Source: Actinomycetota bacterium (GTDB taxonomy: Bacteria > Actinomycetota > Humimicrobiia > Humimicrobiales > Humimicrobiaceae). From it: a stretch of DNA of 6,056 bases. Below the pieces are notes generated by a model that saw only the letters and a program-made list of their open reading frames with translations, made no database searches and was not told the DNA's origin. A program made the position numbers and the translations under genes. The stretch is taken from contig JACVJB010000071.1 of assembly GCA_015711775.1 (NCBI GenBank), positions 1 to 6,056 of the forward strand, in the 5' to 3' direction. This document shows, one piece after another, positions 1-6,056 of the stretch (within the stretch, counting starts at the first letter, position 1; the number at the start of each line of letters is the position of its first letter).

Positions 1-126
1 GGAGTTTTTAATATAAAAAGTTTTGTCAGTTTAAAGTATATATTAACATTTTGCTTACAGGATTGAGAGTTAACTGTAAACGCCAGGTTCAGAAAGTAAT
101 TATAAATTTTAAAGAAAAGGTAAAAA

Positions 127-1638
127 TTGTTAAAAGAAATAAATGAAAATAAGAAAACACTATCATTAAACAGGGTTCTTTATCTTACTGTAGTTATAAT
201 TATAATATCATCAGTTATTCTGAGCGGCTGCTTTCAGTCGTTGCAAACCCAGGCTTCAGAAAAAATACCAGCGGCAGATCAATATGCAGGAACCGGTTCA
301 GGAGTAAATGACATGAAAAGCGCATCCGGAAATGAAAAAACAACAGACAGCACTATAAAAATAGCAGAAAAAGACGGCCAGGTTGAAATAATAAGCGCTT
401 TCAATACACTGGTAAAAAACAATGCGATGCCTGACGAATTAATAAAATATATAGATTCCAACCTTGGCAGCGCAGATGCAAAGACTATGACAGTGCTTCT
501 TGAGAAACTTGAATATGCCCAAAAAACATACCAGGAAATTGCCATGCAGTACCTGTTTGAGGGTGATGGTCAGCAAAAACTACAGGAAGCTTTTGAAAGC
601 GAGGAAGAGCTTATAGTGGAAAATATTAACAGGTTGCCTGATGGTGTTTTTAAAAATGATATAATTAAAATGTTTGAAGGCGGCTATAAATTTGTAAATC
701 TTGAAGGCTCTTATTATCCGATTATTAATTTCGAATATCTAAAAAAATATTCCCCATATCTTAATGAGGAATATAATGATTACCTGGACATAAGGGCGGT
801 AGAATCAAATTGGGTATACTCAAGAGATGCCGGGCTTGCAATATCCTGGGATGAGCTGGCTGAAAGGATGATAAATGCTGAGAAATATATTGTAACTTAT
901 CCATCTGAAACTCCCAGGAAAATAGAGACGGCAAGATTGCTTTTAGGCTACTTTGCAGCATACATTTACGGACAGGACAACACCCCTACGCGTGACTGGC
1001 AGACCTCAATCGTATATGATGAAGTAATTAAAAGTTATGAAAACACAATTGCTGAAAACCCGCAGTCTGCTGCAGTCAAAATACTTTCTGATTACCTGGC
1101 AGAACTGAAAAAAAATAATCTAATACTTTCAGATACCTTATTAAACAGCCTTGATAAATATTTAAACAGGCTGATAAAAAAATATTTGCTGGACTCTTAT
1201 TATATGGTATCAGAACAGATTAAAAATATCGGTTACCAGTCAGAGCATGCAGCATTTGGATATGCAAAACTCAGTGAAGGAAAGTACTATGAAGAATACG
1301 ACTCTGCAACCGGTCTTGTAATTACATTATCAGATTTTTATGATGTCGGTGATTTAAATGATGATGGCATAAATGACGGGGTGGCAATTATCATTGAAGA
1401 ACCCGGCAATGACAGTGTTTTCTACTATCTTCATGTGGTATATAACAGCGGTTATTATATTTATGATATTGGGCACAGCTTTCTCGGCGACAGAATAAAA
1501 ATAAATAATTTAAGAATTGAAGGTAACAGGATATATATTGATATGACAGTTCATTCCCAGAATGACACCAAGGGCTTCCCAACGGAGGAAGTCACAAGGA
1601 TATTTGAGCTTGATGGATATGATCTTGTGGAAATTTAG
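127..1638 (+). CDS. Exported lipoprotein, uncharacterised, with C-terminal Asp/Asn-rich loop domain
   Basis: Predicted surface-anchored lipoprotein of 503 residues; molecular function unknown. The N-terminus is a type II signal peptide: a Lys/Arg-containing n-region, a hydrophobic stretch at about residues 17-32, and lipobox L-S-G-C with the lipidated cysteine at C35. A Ser/Thr/Lys/Glu-rich linker to about residue 80 is followed by a largely helical region. Residues about 185-345 (motifs SYYPIINFEYLKKYSP, AVESN, ISWDEL) resemble, from memory, an uncharacterised helical domain of Firmicutes lipoproteins. The C-terminal domain (about 390-503) has a calcium-type loop D409-L-N-D-D-G-I-N-D417, then LGDRIKI (453-459), IDMTVH (471-476) and a terminal FELDGYDLVEI. 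I recall this pattern from small secreted bacterial domains that often carry cysteines in the DP..C.P segment; here that segment is cysteine-free. The TTG start is chosen because AAAAGG (115-120) lies six bases upstream and no ATG precedes the signal peptide. Whether it is cotranscribed with the HD gene is unclear. Confidence 0.87.
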   Translation: MLKEINENKKTLSLNRVLYLTVVIIIISSVILSGCFQSLQTQASEKIPAADQYAGTGSGVNDMKSASGNEKTTDSTIKIAEKDGQVEIISAFNTLVKNNAMPDELIKYIDSNLGSADAKTMTVLLEKLEYAQKTYQEIAMQYLFEGDGQQKLQEAFESEEELIVENINRLPDGVFKNDIIKMFEGGYKFVNLEGSYYPIINFEYLKKYSPYLNEEYNDYLDIRAVESNWVYSRDAGLAISWDELAERMINAEKYIVTYPSETPRKIETARLLLGYFAAYIYGQDNTPTRDWQTSIVYDEVIKSYENTIAENPQSAAVKILSDYLAELKKNNLILSDTLLNSLDKYLNRLIKKYLLDSYYMVSEQIKNIGYQSEHAAFGYAKLSEGKYYEEYDSATGLVITLSDFYDVGDLNDDGINDGVAIIIEEPGNDSVFYYLHVVYNSGYYIYDIGHSFLGDRIKINNLRIEGNRIYIDMTVHSQNDTKGFPTEEVTRIFELDGYDLVEI

Positions 1639-1643
1639 AATTT

Positions 1644-1670
1644 AAAGGGGCCAGTTCTCTTTTTCTTATA
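1644..1670 (+). terminator. Weak hairpin with T-rich tail after the lipoprotein gene
   Basis: AAAGGGG (1644-1650) can pair with TCTCTTT (1656-1662) through seven pairs, two of them G-U, around the loop CCAGT. A T-rich tail, TTCTTATA, follows. This has the form of an intrinsic terminator five bases after the lipoprotein stop, but the stem is short and contains wobble pairs. It may only attenuate transcription into the HD gene. There is no convincing separate promoter for the HD gene in the remaining gap. Confidence 0.28.
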
Positions 1671-1713
1671 CCGTTTTGTGCCTTTAATCAAAGCGAAAGG
1701 GATAGTTATAAAA

Positions 1714-2841
1714 ATGGAATTAAAACCGCTTCTTCTTAAAATCTATGAAGCAGCGAGCATGCAGAGATGGAACGACCAGATACGCACAATAGATATTACA
1801 GAGCTTGATAAACAGGCGCATAAAATGATAGTGGCATACGCGCTTGCAAAAATTGAACAGAGCCATGGCAACTCTGAGCTTGACTGGATACAAATAATAC
1901 AGGCGGGCCTGTTTGAGTATCTGCAGCGAATAGTGCTTACTGATCTAAAACCGCCGCTGTTTTACCAGATAAAAAAAGACAGGAAGAAATACTGCCAGCT
2001 TAATCAGTGGGTTTACAGCCGAATTTATCCTTCCATAAAATCTATGGGGGACAGATTCTGTGAAATGTTTAAAAATTACATACTTTCAGATGACAAAGCC
2101 TCAGAAAGTATCAATAGAAAAATAGTTGGGGCGGCGCATTTCTATGTGACAAAATGGGAGTTTGATATAATACACCGCTTAAAACCAGGAGGTTATCAGG
2201 TTGAGGAAATAAGAAGCAACATCGAGAAAGAACAGCAGAATTTCAGCACGCTTGCGTGCATGCAGGAATTGTTGACTTCAGAAGAGCTGCTTGCATTTAT
2301 TGATATTTGCGGGCAGCTGAGATTCCAGGTAAGATGGAGCCACATATACAGGGTTCCCAGGACTTCTGTTCTTGGCCACATGCTGATTGTTGCAGTTTTT
2401 TCATATTTATTTTCCTACCTGAATAATTCCACCAGTGAGGTAAAAATAAACAACTATTTTACAGGGCTCTTTCATGACCTTCCCGAAGTTTTAACAAGGG
2501 ATATAATAAATCCGGTTAAAAAATCTGTTGAGGGACTTGATGAGCTTATCAAAGAATATGAGAAAAAAGAGATGGATGAAAAAATTTACAAACTGCTGCC
2601 TGCATCCTGGCATGAAAGCATAAAGCTTTATACTGAAACCGAGTTTGAAAATACAGATAAAAGGGACGGTGCCCTGGTAAAGGCTGCAGATGATCTTGCC
2701 GCCTTTATTGAAGCTTATCTTTGCGTTAAAAACGGCATAAGCAATGAAAGTTTAAAAGAAGCCATGGACAATCTTATGACTAAATATGACAGCAGGATAA
2801 TATCAGGAATAGATTTAGGCACCATCTACGGGGAGTTTTAA
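1714..2841 (+). CDS. HD-superfamily phosphohydrolase, YfbR-like, with degenerate N-terminal HD repeat
   Basis: Probable cytoplasmic metal-dependent phosphohydrolase of 375 residues. The C-terminal half has the 5'-deoxynucleotidase (YfbR) signature in order: R207-W208, metal histidine H222 (LGHML), H254-D255 in FHDLPEVLTRD, E258, D263, and D326 in VKAADD. E. coli YfbR has equivalents at R18-W19, H33, H68-D69, E72, D77 and D137, and removes phosphate from deoxynucleoside monophosphates. Substrate here is inferred only. The N-terminal half (about 10-150) aligns with the same scaffold: R18-W19, H36 (QAHKM), GLF-E68-Y69 where HD should be, D77, and VGAA-H142 where Asp should be. It is therefore likely a catalytically dead copy. 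The protein is about twice YfbR length (199 residues). Start: ATG 1714 is preferred because family members, as I recall them, begin close to this point. AAAGG (1696-1700) is 13 bases upstream, which is rather far. An in-frame GTG at 1678 would add 12 residues but has no nearby ribosome binding site. The stop is one base from the next start. Confidence 0.85.
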   Translation: MELKPLLLKIYEAASMQRWNDQIRTIDITELDKQAHKMIVAYALAKIEQSHGNSELDWIQIIQAGLFEYLQRIVLTDLKPPLFYQIKKDRKKYCQLNQWVYSRIYPSIKSMGDRFCEMFKNYILSDDKASESINRKIVGAAHFYVTKWEFDIIHRLKPGGYQVEEIRSNIEKEQQNFSTLACMQELLTSEELLAFIDICGQLRFQVRWSHIYRVPRTSVLGHMLIVAVFSYLFSYLNNSTSEVKINNYFTGLFHDLPEVLTRDIINPVKKSVEGLDELIKEYEKKEMDEKIYKLLPASWHESIKLYTETEFENTDKRDGALVKAADDLAAFIEAYLCVKNGISNESLKEAMDNLMTKYDSRIISGIDLGTIYGEF

Positions 2842-2845
2842 ATTG
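2830..2845 (+). promoter_or_regulatory. Ribosome binding site that sets the TTG start of the glycosyltransferase
   Basis: GGGGAG (2830-2835) lies inside the last codons of the HD gene, seven bases before TTG at 2843. This strong site, and the absence of a nearby ATG, decides the start. The HD stop TAA (2839-2841) falls between the site and the start, which is the usual arrangement for termination-reinitiation coupling. Confidence 0.75.
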
Positions 2846-3856
2846 CCGAAAGTATCAGTACTTCTTCCTTTTTTAAATCCTGGAATACTTTTAAAAAGAG
2901 CCATTGACAGCATTATCAAACAGAGCTTTAAAGACTGGGAGATGATTCTTGTTAATAATGGAAGCACCGATGATTCTGTTTTTATTGCAAAAAAAGCCGT
3001 TAGTCTTGACAAAAGGATAAGACTGGTTGATGAGCCTAAAAAGGGTATAGTCTTTGCATTAAACAGGGGCCTTGACTTTTGCAGTTCAGTACTTATTGCA
3101 AGGATGGATGCTGATGATTTTGCTTATAAAAACAGGCTGCTTCTGCAATATGAATATATGCAAAATTATAGAGATCTGGACCTCTGCTCAGGAATAGTAA
3201 GGTATGTTTGTAAAAACAGCAGTTTTGAGGGTTACCGTATTTATGTGGACTGGATAAATAGTATTAAGACTTATGAACAGATATGCCTAAACAGGTTTAT
3301 TGAGAGCCCCTTTGCTCATCCTTCTGTTATTTTCAGGAAAGAATCAATTAAAAAATATGGTTATTACCTAAACGGTTCTTTTCCCGAAGACTATGAGATG
3401 TGGCTCCGCTGGCTTGAAAAAGGCGCAAAGATGTCCAAGATAGATAAACTAATACTTAACTGGCATGACCTGCCTTCAAGACTCAGTCGCGTAGATAAAA
3501 GATACAGCCAGGATTCATTTTATGAGCTAAAAATGCAGTATCTTGACAGGTGGCTTAAAAAAAACAACCGTTTTTACCCCAGGACAGCCATATGGGGCGC
3601 GGGCAGGTATGCAAGGAAGAGAGCAAAATATTTAATTGAAAAAGGGCACAAAATTATAACATATATAGATATAGATCCGAAAAAAGCCGACAGAAGCGAC
3701 TGTACTTTTTATAAAAATATACCCGGACCAGGCCAATATTTTATTATAAATCTTACAGGAAAAAGAGGGGCCGGAAGATTTATAAAGGACTATCTAAATG
3801 GGCTTTCCTATATAGAGGGCAAGGATTATATAATGGCAGCCGGAATATACACTTGA
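2843..3856 (+). CDS. Family 2 glycosyltransferase with C-terminal Rossmann-like domain
   Basis: Predicted inverting GT-A glycosyltransferase of 337 residues that would move a sugar from a nucleotide-sugar donor to an unidentified acceptor; no transmembrane segment is evident. The GT2 domain (about 1-220) begins with VSVLLPFLN (4-12), followed by the nucleotide-binding strand and loop VNNGSTDDS (37-45). The DXD-type metal motif is M88-D89-A90-D91-D92, and the likely catalytic base region is F-P-E182-D183-Y-E-M-W. The WHDLPSRLSR segment just after it is typical of one GT2 subgroup. Residues 250-337 form a second domain: IWGAGRYARK (250-259) is a Gly-rich Rossmann turn, then YIDIDP (274-279), and a closing EGKDYIMAAG. 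I recall the same tail in other GT2 proteins, where its role is not established. The usual DD before GS is N38-N39 here. Donor and acceptor cannot be read from the sequence. It is coupled to the HD gene and has no polysaccharide gene cluster around it in this window. Confidence 0.9.
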   Translation: MPKVSVLLPFLNPGILLKRAIDSIIKQSFKDWEMILVNNGSTDDSVFIAKKAVSLDKRIRLVDEPKKGIVFALNRGLDFCSSVLIARMDADDFAYKNRLLLQYEYMQNYRDLDLCSGIVRYVCKNSSFEGYRIYVDWINSIKTYEQICLNRFIESPFAHPSVIFRKESIKKYGYYLNGSFPEDYEMWLRWLEKGAKMSKIDKLILNWHDLPSRLSRVDKRYSQDSFYELKMQYLDRWLKKNNRFYPRTAIWGAGRYARKRAKYLIEKGHKIITYIDIDPKKADRSDCTFYKNIPGPGQYFIINLTGKRGAGRFIKDYLNGLSYIEGKDYIMAAGIYT

Positions 3857-3862
3857 TATTAC

Positions 3863-3903
3863 AAAAAAAGTGAAGGATATTGTTTTGCCTTATTTCATTT
3901 TTT
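3863..3903. terminator. Possible bidirectional AT-rich terminator between convergent genes
   Basis: AAAAAA-g-TGAA (3864-3874) can pair with TTCA-TTTTTT (3894-3903) with one bulged G. The element sits at the 33-base junction between the glycosyltransferase stop and the end of the ABC-F gene. The right arm lies inside the last ABC-F codons. Read in either direction, a T-run closes the structure. The stem is almost all A-T and the loop is 19 bases, so the call rests mainly on position. Confidence 0.25.
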
Positions 3904-5770
3904 CTGCAATTTCATTAAGATATACCCACCTGGCCATCTTAGCGTCAAGCTGTTCCTGCAGGGCCTTATGTTTTTCTGAAAGTTCCCGCACTATTACATG
4001 ATTGGACCAGTTTTTGCTCATCTCTTCTGAAACTGTAGCGATATCTGATTCAAGTTTTTCAATTACGTTTTCTATCTGCAAAAACTCCCTGCTTTCTGAA
4101 TAAGTGAACCTTGTTTTTTGCTGTAGCGCAGAACCATTTTTAATTGCGCCTGAAGGTTTCTTTGCTTTTGCGGGAACCTGCAAAATACTTGAAAGATATT
4201 CTTCCGCGCTGTTGTACTGCCTTATGGTTCCTCCGCTTTTTATCGCCAGGATTTTATCTGTTGTCTTGTCAAGAAAATACCTGTCATGCGATGCTGCAAT
4301 AACAACACCCTGGAAGTATTCCAGGTATTCTTCAAGGACTTCGAGTGTCTGTATATCAAGATCATTGGTGGGTTCATCAAGCAGCAGCACATTTGGCTGC
4401 CGCATTAGCACTTTAGCGAGGCTAAGGCGGCGCCTTTCGCCGCCGGAAAGGTTTTTTATTAGGCTGTACTGCTGGTTCGCATCAAAAAGAAACCTTTCAA
4501 GCATTTGTCCGGCCGATATTGAGGAGCCGTCTTTTGTTATGACATACTGGGCAGTTTCCTTTATGTAGTCAATCATCCGCATAGAATCATCCATATCTTC
4601 ATTGTCCTGCTTATAAAAGGCTACTTTTACCGTGCTGCCCACATCCACAGTTCCGCTGTCGGGAGGAAGCATTTGCGCCATGATATTTAAAAGAACTGTC
4701 TTGCCCGAACCGTTTGGGCCCGCAATGCCTATGCGGTCCCCCGGGCTGATTATATAAGTAAAGCTGTTTATAACTTTTTTCCCACCAAATGATTTTGATA
4801 TATTTTTAAGTTCAATGACTTTACTGCCAAGTCTTGTGTAAGCAACTGGCAGCTCAATTTCAGATGAAGCAGTTTCTTCTTTTACGGCACTTATTTCTTC
4901 AAATCTTTTTATTCTTGCTTTTTGTTTTGTGGTTCTTGCTTTGGCGCCGCGCCTTATCCATGCAAGCTCGCTTATAAAAAGACGCCGTCTCTTTTCCTCT
5001 ATTCTGGTTTGGACCTCTTCCCTCAATGTCTTTTTTTCCAGGAAATATTCAAAATTTCCTTCATACGCATATATCCTGCCCTTATCTATTTCCAGAATGC
5101 GGTTTACCACTCTGTTTAAAAAATAACGGTCATGGGTGACCAGCAGGAGCGCGCTTTTATAATGAGCCAGATAATCCTCAAGCCATTTGATTGTTTCCAA
5201 ATCAATGTGGTTTGTAGGCTCATCCATAATAAGCAGGTCTGCGGGATGTAATAGAGCCTTGGCAAGGGCTATTCTTTTTTGCTGTCCACCTGATAATTCT
5301 TTTAAACAAACTGAAGCATCAAATATTTTAAGTCTGTCCAGCATAGCTCTGACTTTTGATTCAAAATCCCATGCGCCTATTTCATCCATTTTTGCTGCAA
5401 GAGCTGAAAGTCTTTTCTGTAAAAAACTGTCCTCAGGACTATCGGAAACTTGTTTCAATATATTTTCATATTCAGCTATAATTTTTATTGAGTCATGGGC
5501 GCCTCTTAGCACATATTCAATTACAGTTTCATTGTTTTCGAAATGAAGCGCCTGTTCAAGACACTGAACTGCAAGGCCCGCGGATTTTACAACCCTGCCG
5601 GAGTCCGGCTCTATTTCCTGATTTACAAGTTTTAAAAAAGTCGATTTCCCGGTGCCATTTATGCCCACAAGACCTATACGGTCATTTTTGTTTATACCAA
5701 ATGATACATTTTCGAATAATGTCTTTTCGTTAAATGCTTTAGTGACATTTTCCATTGAAAGAATATTCAT
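3890..5770 (-). CDS. uup: ABC-F family ATPase, Uup/YfmR type
   Basis: Soluble twin-ATPase of 626 residues without membrane segments. ABC-F proteins bind the ribosomal E site and assist translation; B. subtilis YfmR helps relieve polyproline stalls, and E. coli Uup (635 residues) is linked to ribosome assembly and branched DNA. Nucleotide domain 1: Walker A GINGTGKST (36-44), signature LSGGQ (159-163), Walker B with D183-E184, then THDRYF. Domain 2: GPNGSGKT (351-358), LSGGE (441-445), D465-E466, then SHDRYF. Both catalytic glutamates are kept, so both sites should hydrolyse ATP. The inter-domain linker contains WIRRGAKARTTKQKARIKRFEE, the hallmark that places it with Uup rather than EttA or Vga/Msr resistance types. 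The tail (about 540-626) is a Lys/Glu-rich two-helix coiled coil, as in the Uup C-terminal domain. Start: ATG 5770 is chosen because GGGGG (5778-5782) sits seven bases upstream; the in-frame TTG two codons earlier is only one base from that site. It stands alone and converges on the glycosyltransferase gene. Confidence 0.94.
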   Translation of the reverse strand: MNILSMENVTKAFNEKTLFENVSFGINKNDRIGLVGINGTGKSTFLKLVNQEIEPDSGRVVKSAGLAVQCLEQALHFENNETVIEYVLRGAHDSIKIIAEYENILKQVSDSPEDSFLQKRLSALAAKMDEIGAWDFESKVRAMLDRLKIFDASVCLKELSGGQQKRIALAKALLHPADLLIMDEPTNHIDLETIKWLEDYLAHYKSALLLVTHDRYFLNRVVNRILEIDKGRIYAYEGNFEYFLEKKTLREEVQTRIEEKRRRLFISELAWIRRGAKARTTKQKARIKRFEEISAVKEETASSEIELPVAYTRLGSKVIELKNISKSFGGKKVINSFTYIISPGDRIGIAGPNGSGKTVLLNIMAQMLPPDSGTVDVGSTVKVAFYKQDNEDMDDSMRMIDYIKETAQYVITKDGSSISAGQMLERFLFDANQQYSLIKNLSGGERRRLSLAKVLMRQPNVLLLDEPTNDLDIQTLEVLEEYLEYFQGVVIAASHDRYFLDKTTDKILAIKSGGTIRQYNSAEEYLSSILQVPAKAKKPSGAIKNGSALQQKTRFTYSESREFLQIENVIEKLESDIATVSEEMSKNWSNHVIVRELSEKHKALQEQLDAKMARWVYLNEIAEKMK

Positions 5771-5785
5771 CTGCAATCCCCCAAT

Positions 5786-5804
5786 AAATTATATGCAATA
5801 ATTT
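5786..5804 (-). repeat. Perfect 7-bp inverted repeat in the ABC-F leader
   Basis: AAATTAT (5786-5792) and ATAATTT (5798-5804) flank the five-base loop ATGCA. It ends three bases from the ribosome binding site at 5778-5782, so it could be a leader hairpin or a protein-binding dyad. It is all A-T in the stem and in an AT-rich region, so chance is a real alternative. Confidence 0.3.
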
Positions 5805-5824
5805 TCATAAAATAACTGTTATCA

Positions 5825-5858
5825 CTAATGCTTACTACTTCTCATTATATTGTACCTC
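5825..5858 (-). other. Candidate six-codon leader ORF upstream of the ABC-F gene
   Basis: On the minus strand, GAGG (5858-5855) is followed after nine bases by ATG (5845-5843), five further codons and TAG (5827-5825), encoding MRSSKH. It ends 54 bases before the ABC-F ATG. Short translated leaders control several antibiotic-resistance ABC-F genes. For a Uup-type gene this would be unusual, and a minimal ORF such as this can arise by chance. Confidence 0.2.
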
Positions 5859-5879
5859 TTTTTTTTACTTTTTAAAAGA

Positions 5880-5908
5880 ACATTAGGACATAAACCTGAT
5901 TCTGTCAA
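5880..5908 (-). promoter_or_regulatory. Possible sigma-70-type promoter for the ABC-F gene
   Basis: On the minus strand a perfect TTGACA (5908-5903) is followed after 17 bases by TAATGT (5885-5880), a weak -10. A start near 5873 would give a leader of about 100 bases that includes the candidate leader ORF. An alternative is TACAAT/TATAAT at 5854-5844, which matches the -10 consensus much better but has only TTTTAA-like sequence at the -35 position. Confidence 0.35.
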
Positions 5909-6018
5909 CATTTATTTTATTATTATAATGTATTAAAATATAAGAACAAATATTAATTTAATCCCAATAAAAAGAGGGAGTAAAAAAGCTATTATTTAAA
6001 TAAATAATTATTAAAAAT

Positions 6019-6056
6019 ATGAGCTCTAATATTTTAGATAATCAAAACTTTAAAGC
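6019..6056 (+). CDS. Possible 5' end of a rightward gene, cut by the window edge
   Basis: ATG at 6019 opens a frame (MSSNILDNQNFK...) that stays open to the window end, 12 full codons. No ribosome binding site precedes it: the nearest purine-rich site, AAAGAGGGAG at 5971-5980, is about 40 bases away. Thirty-eight open bases prove nothing, so this is only a marker for whoever has the flanking sequence. Confidence 0.15.
   Translation, partial: MSSNILDNQNFK

Larger units (their letters stand above)
5777..6018. other. AT-rich region upstream of the ABC-F gene
   Basis: No gene of convincing length or start lies here on either strand. Composition drops to very few G or C bases, especially after 5910. 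Visible contents are the ABC-F ribosome binding site (5778-5782), two small inverted repeats, a possible leader ORF, a possible leftward promoter, and a purine-rich AAAGAGGGAG (5971-5980) that looks like a ribosome binding site but has no ATG, GTG or TTG at usable distance. Confidence 0.7.

Noticed and set aside
1..126. Promoter for the lipoprotein gene, for example TTGTCA at 23-28 or TTGCTT at 51-56
   Set aside because: No -10 of good quality lies 16-18 bases after either: TTGTCA is followed by TATTAA at only 12 bases, and TTGCTT by TGTAAA at 18 bases with poor -35 agreement. The region is AT-rich enough to give such matches by chance.
1678..1713. GTG at 1678 as the HD gene start
   Set aside because: It adds 12 residues (PLIKAKG...) that do not look like family sequence, and no ribosome binding site lies at usable distance; AAAGGGG at 1645-1650 is more than 25 bases away.
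279..3012. Leftward open frames of 61-88 codons opposite the first three genes
   Set aside because: Each lies wholly or almost wholly inside a clear rightward gene, and the translations look like low-complexity reverse reads with no family motif.
4104..5733. Rightward open frames of 65-154 codons opposite the ABC-F gene
   Set aside because: They are antisense to a well-conserved ATPase, lack ribosome binding sites and give no recognisable domain; their lengths reflect the codon pattern of the real gene.
3890..5770. ABC-F protein as an antibiotic-resistance factor (Vga/Msr/OptrA type)
   Set aside because: The linker has the Uup-type KARTTKQKARIKRFEE segment and the protein has the Uup-like C-terminal coiled coil; resistance types have a distinctive longer antibiotic-resistance loop and usually lack this tail.
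5788..5793. TATAAT on the minus strand as the -10 for the ABC-F gene
   Set aside because: Transcription would start at about the ribosome binding site, leaving almost no leader, and there is no recognisable -35 at 16-18 bases.
1..6056. Mobile element, CRISPR array, toxin-antitoxin or defence system
   Set aside because: No direct-repeat array, terminal inverted repeats, transposase, integrase, nuclease or toxin motif is visible; the HD domain is of the YfbR nucleotidase type and not of the Cas3 or CD-NTase-linked type.

Overview
The window is an AT-rich bacterial segment. By eye, coding G+C is in the mid to upper 30s percent. ATA codes for much of the isoleucine and AGA/AGG for much of the arginine. 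Two of the four genes appear to start with TTG. Ribosome binding sites of the AAAGG, GGGGAG and GGGGG type are visible. A lipobox-type secreted protein and the codon habits fit a low-G+C bacterium (a Firmicutes-like or uncultured lineage), but nothing in the sequence fixes the taxon. I see no tRNA, rRNA, CRISPR array, transposase, integrase or phage gene.

Layout. Positions 1-126 are a leader without a convincing promoter. Positions 127-1638 (+) encode a large exported lipoprotein whose C-terminal domain carries an Asp/Asn-rich calcium-type loop. A 75-base gap with a weak hairpin follows. Positions 1714-2841 (+) encode an HD-superfamily protein with a 5'-deoxynucleotidase (YfbR)-like active site. 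Its N-terminal half looks like a second, degenerate copy of the same fold. One base after its stop comes a family 2 glycosyltransferase (2843-3856, +) with a C-terminal Rossmann-like domain. The HD and glycosyltransferase genes are almost certainly translationally coupled. After a 33-base convergent gap, 3890-5770 (-) encode an ABC-F ATPase of the Uup/YfmR type. Its 280-base upstream region (5771-6056) is very AT-rich. It holds a possible promoter, a possible six-codon leader ORF and small dyads, and perhaps the start of a rightward gene at the very end.

How the genes fit together. The first three genes read in one direction and could form a loose transcription unit, but only the HD-glycosyltransferase pair is tightly linked. 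A nucleotide phosphohydrolase beside a nucleotide-sugar-dependent transferase suggests surface glycan or nucleotide metabolism, but this is inference. The ABC-F gene is an independent, oppositely oriented housekeeping-type translation factor. I find no clear new multi-gene system. The most interesting observation is the internal duplication in the HD protein, where one half keeps the catalytic residues and the other has lost them.
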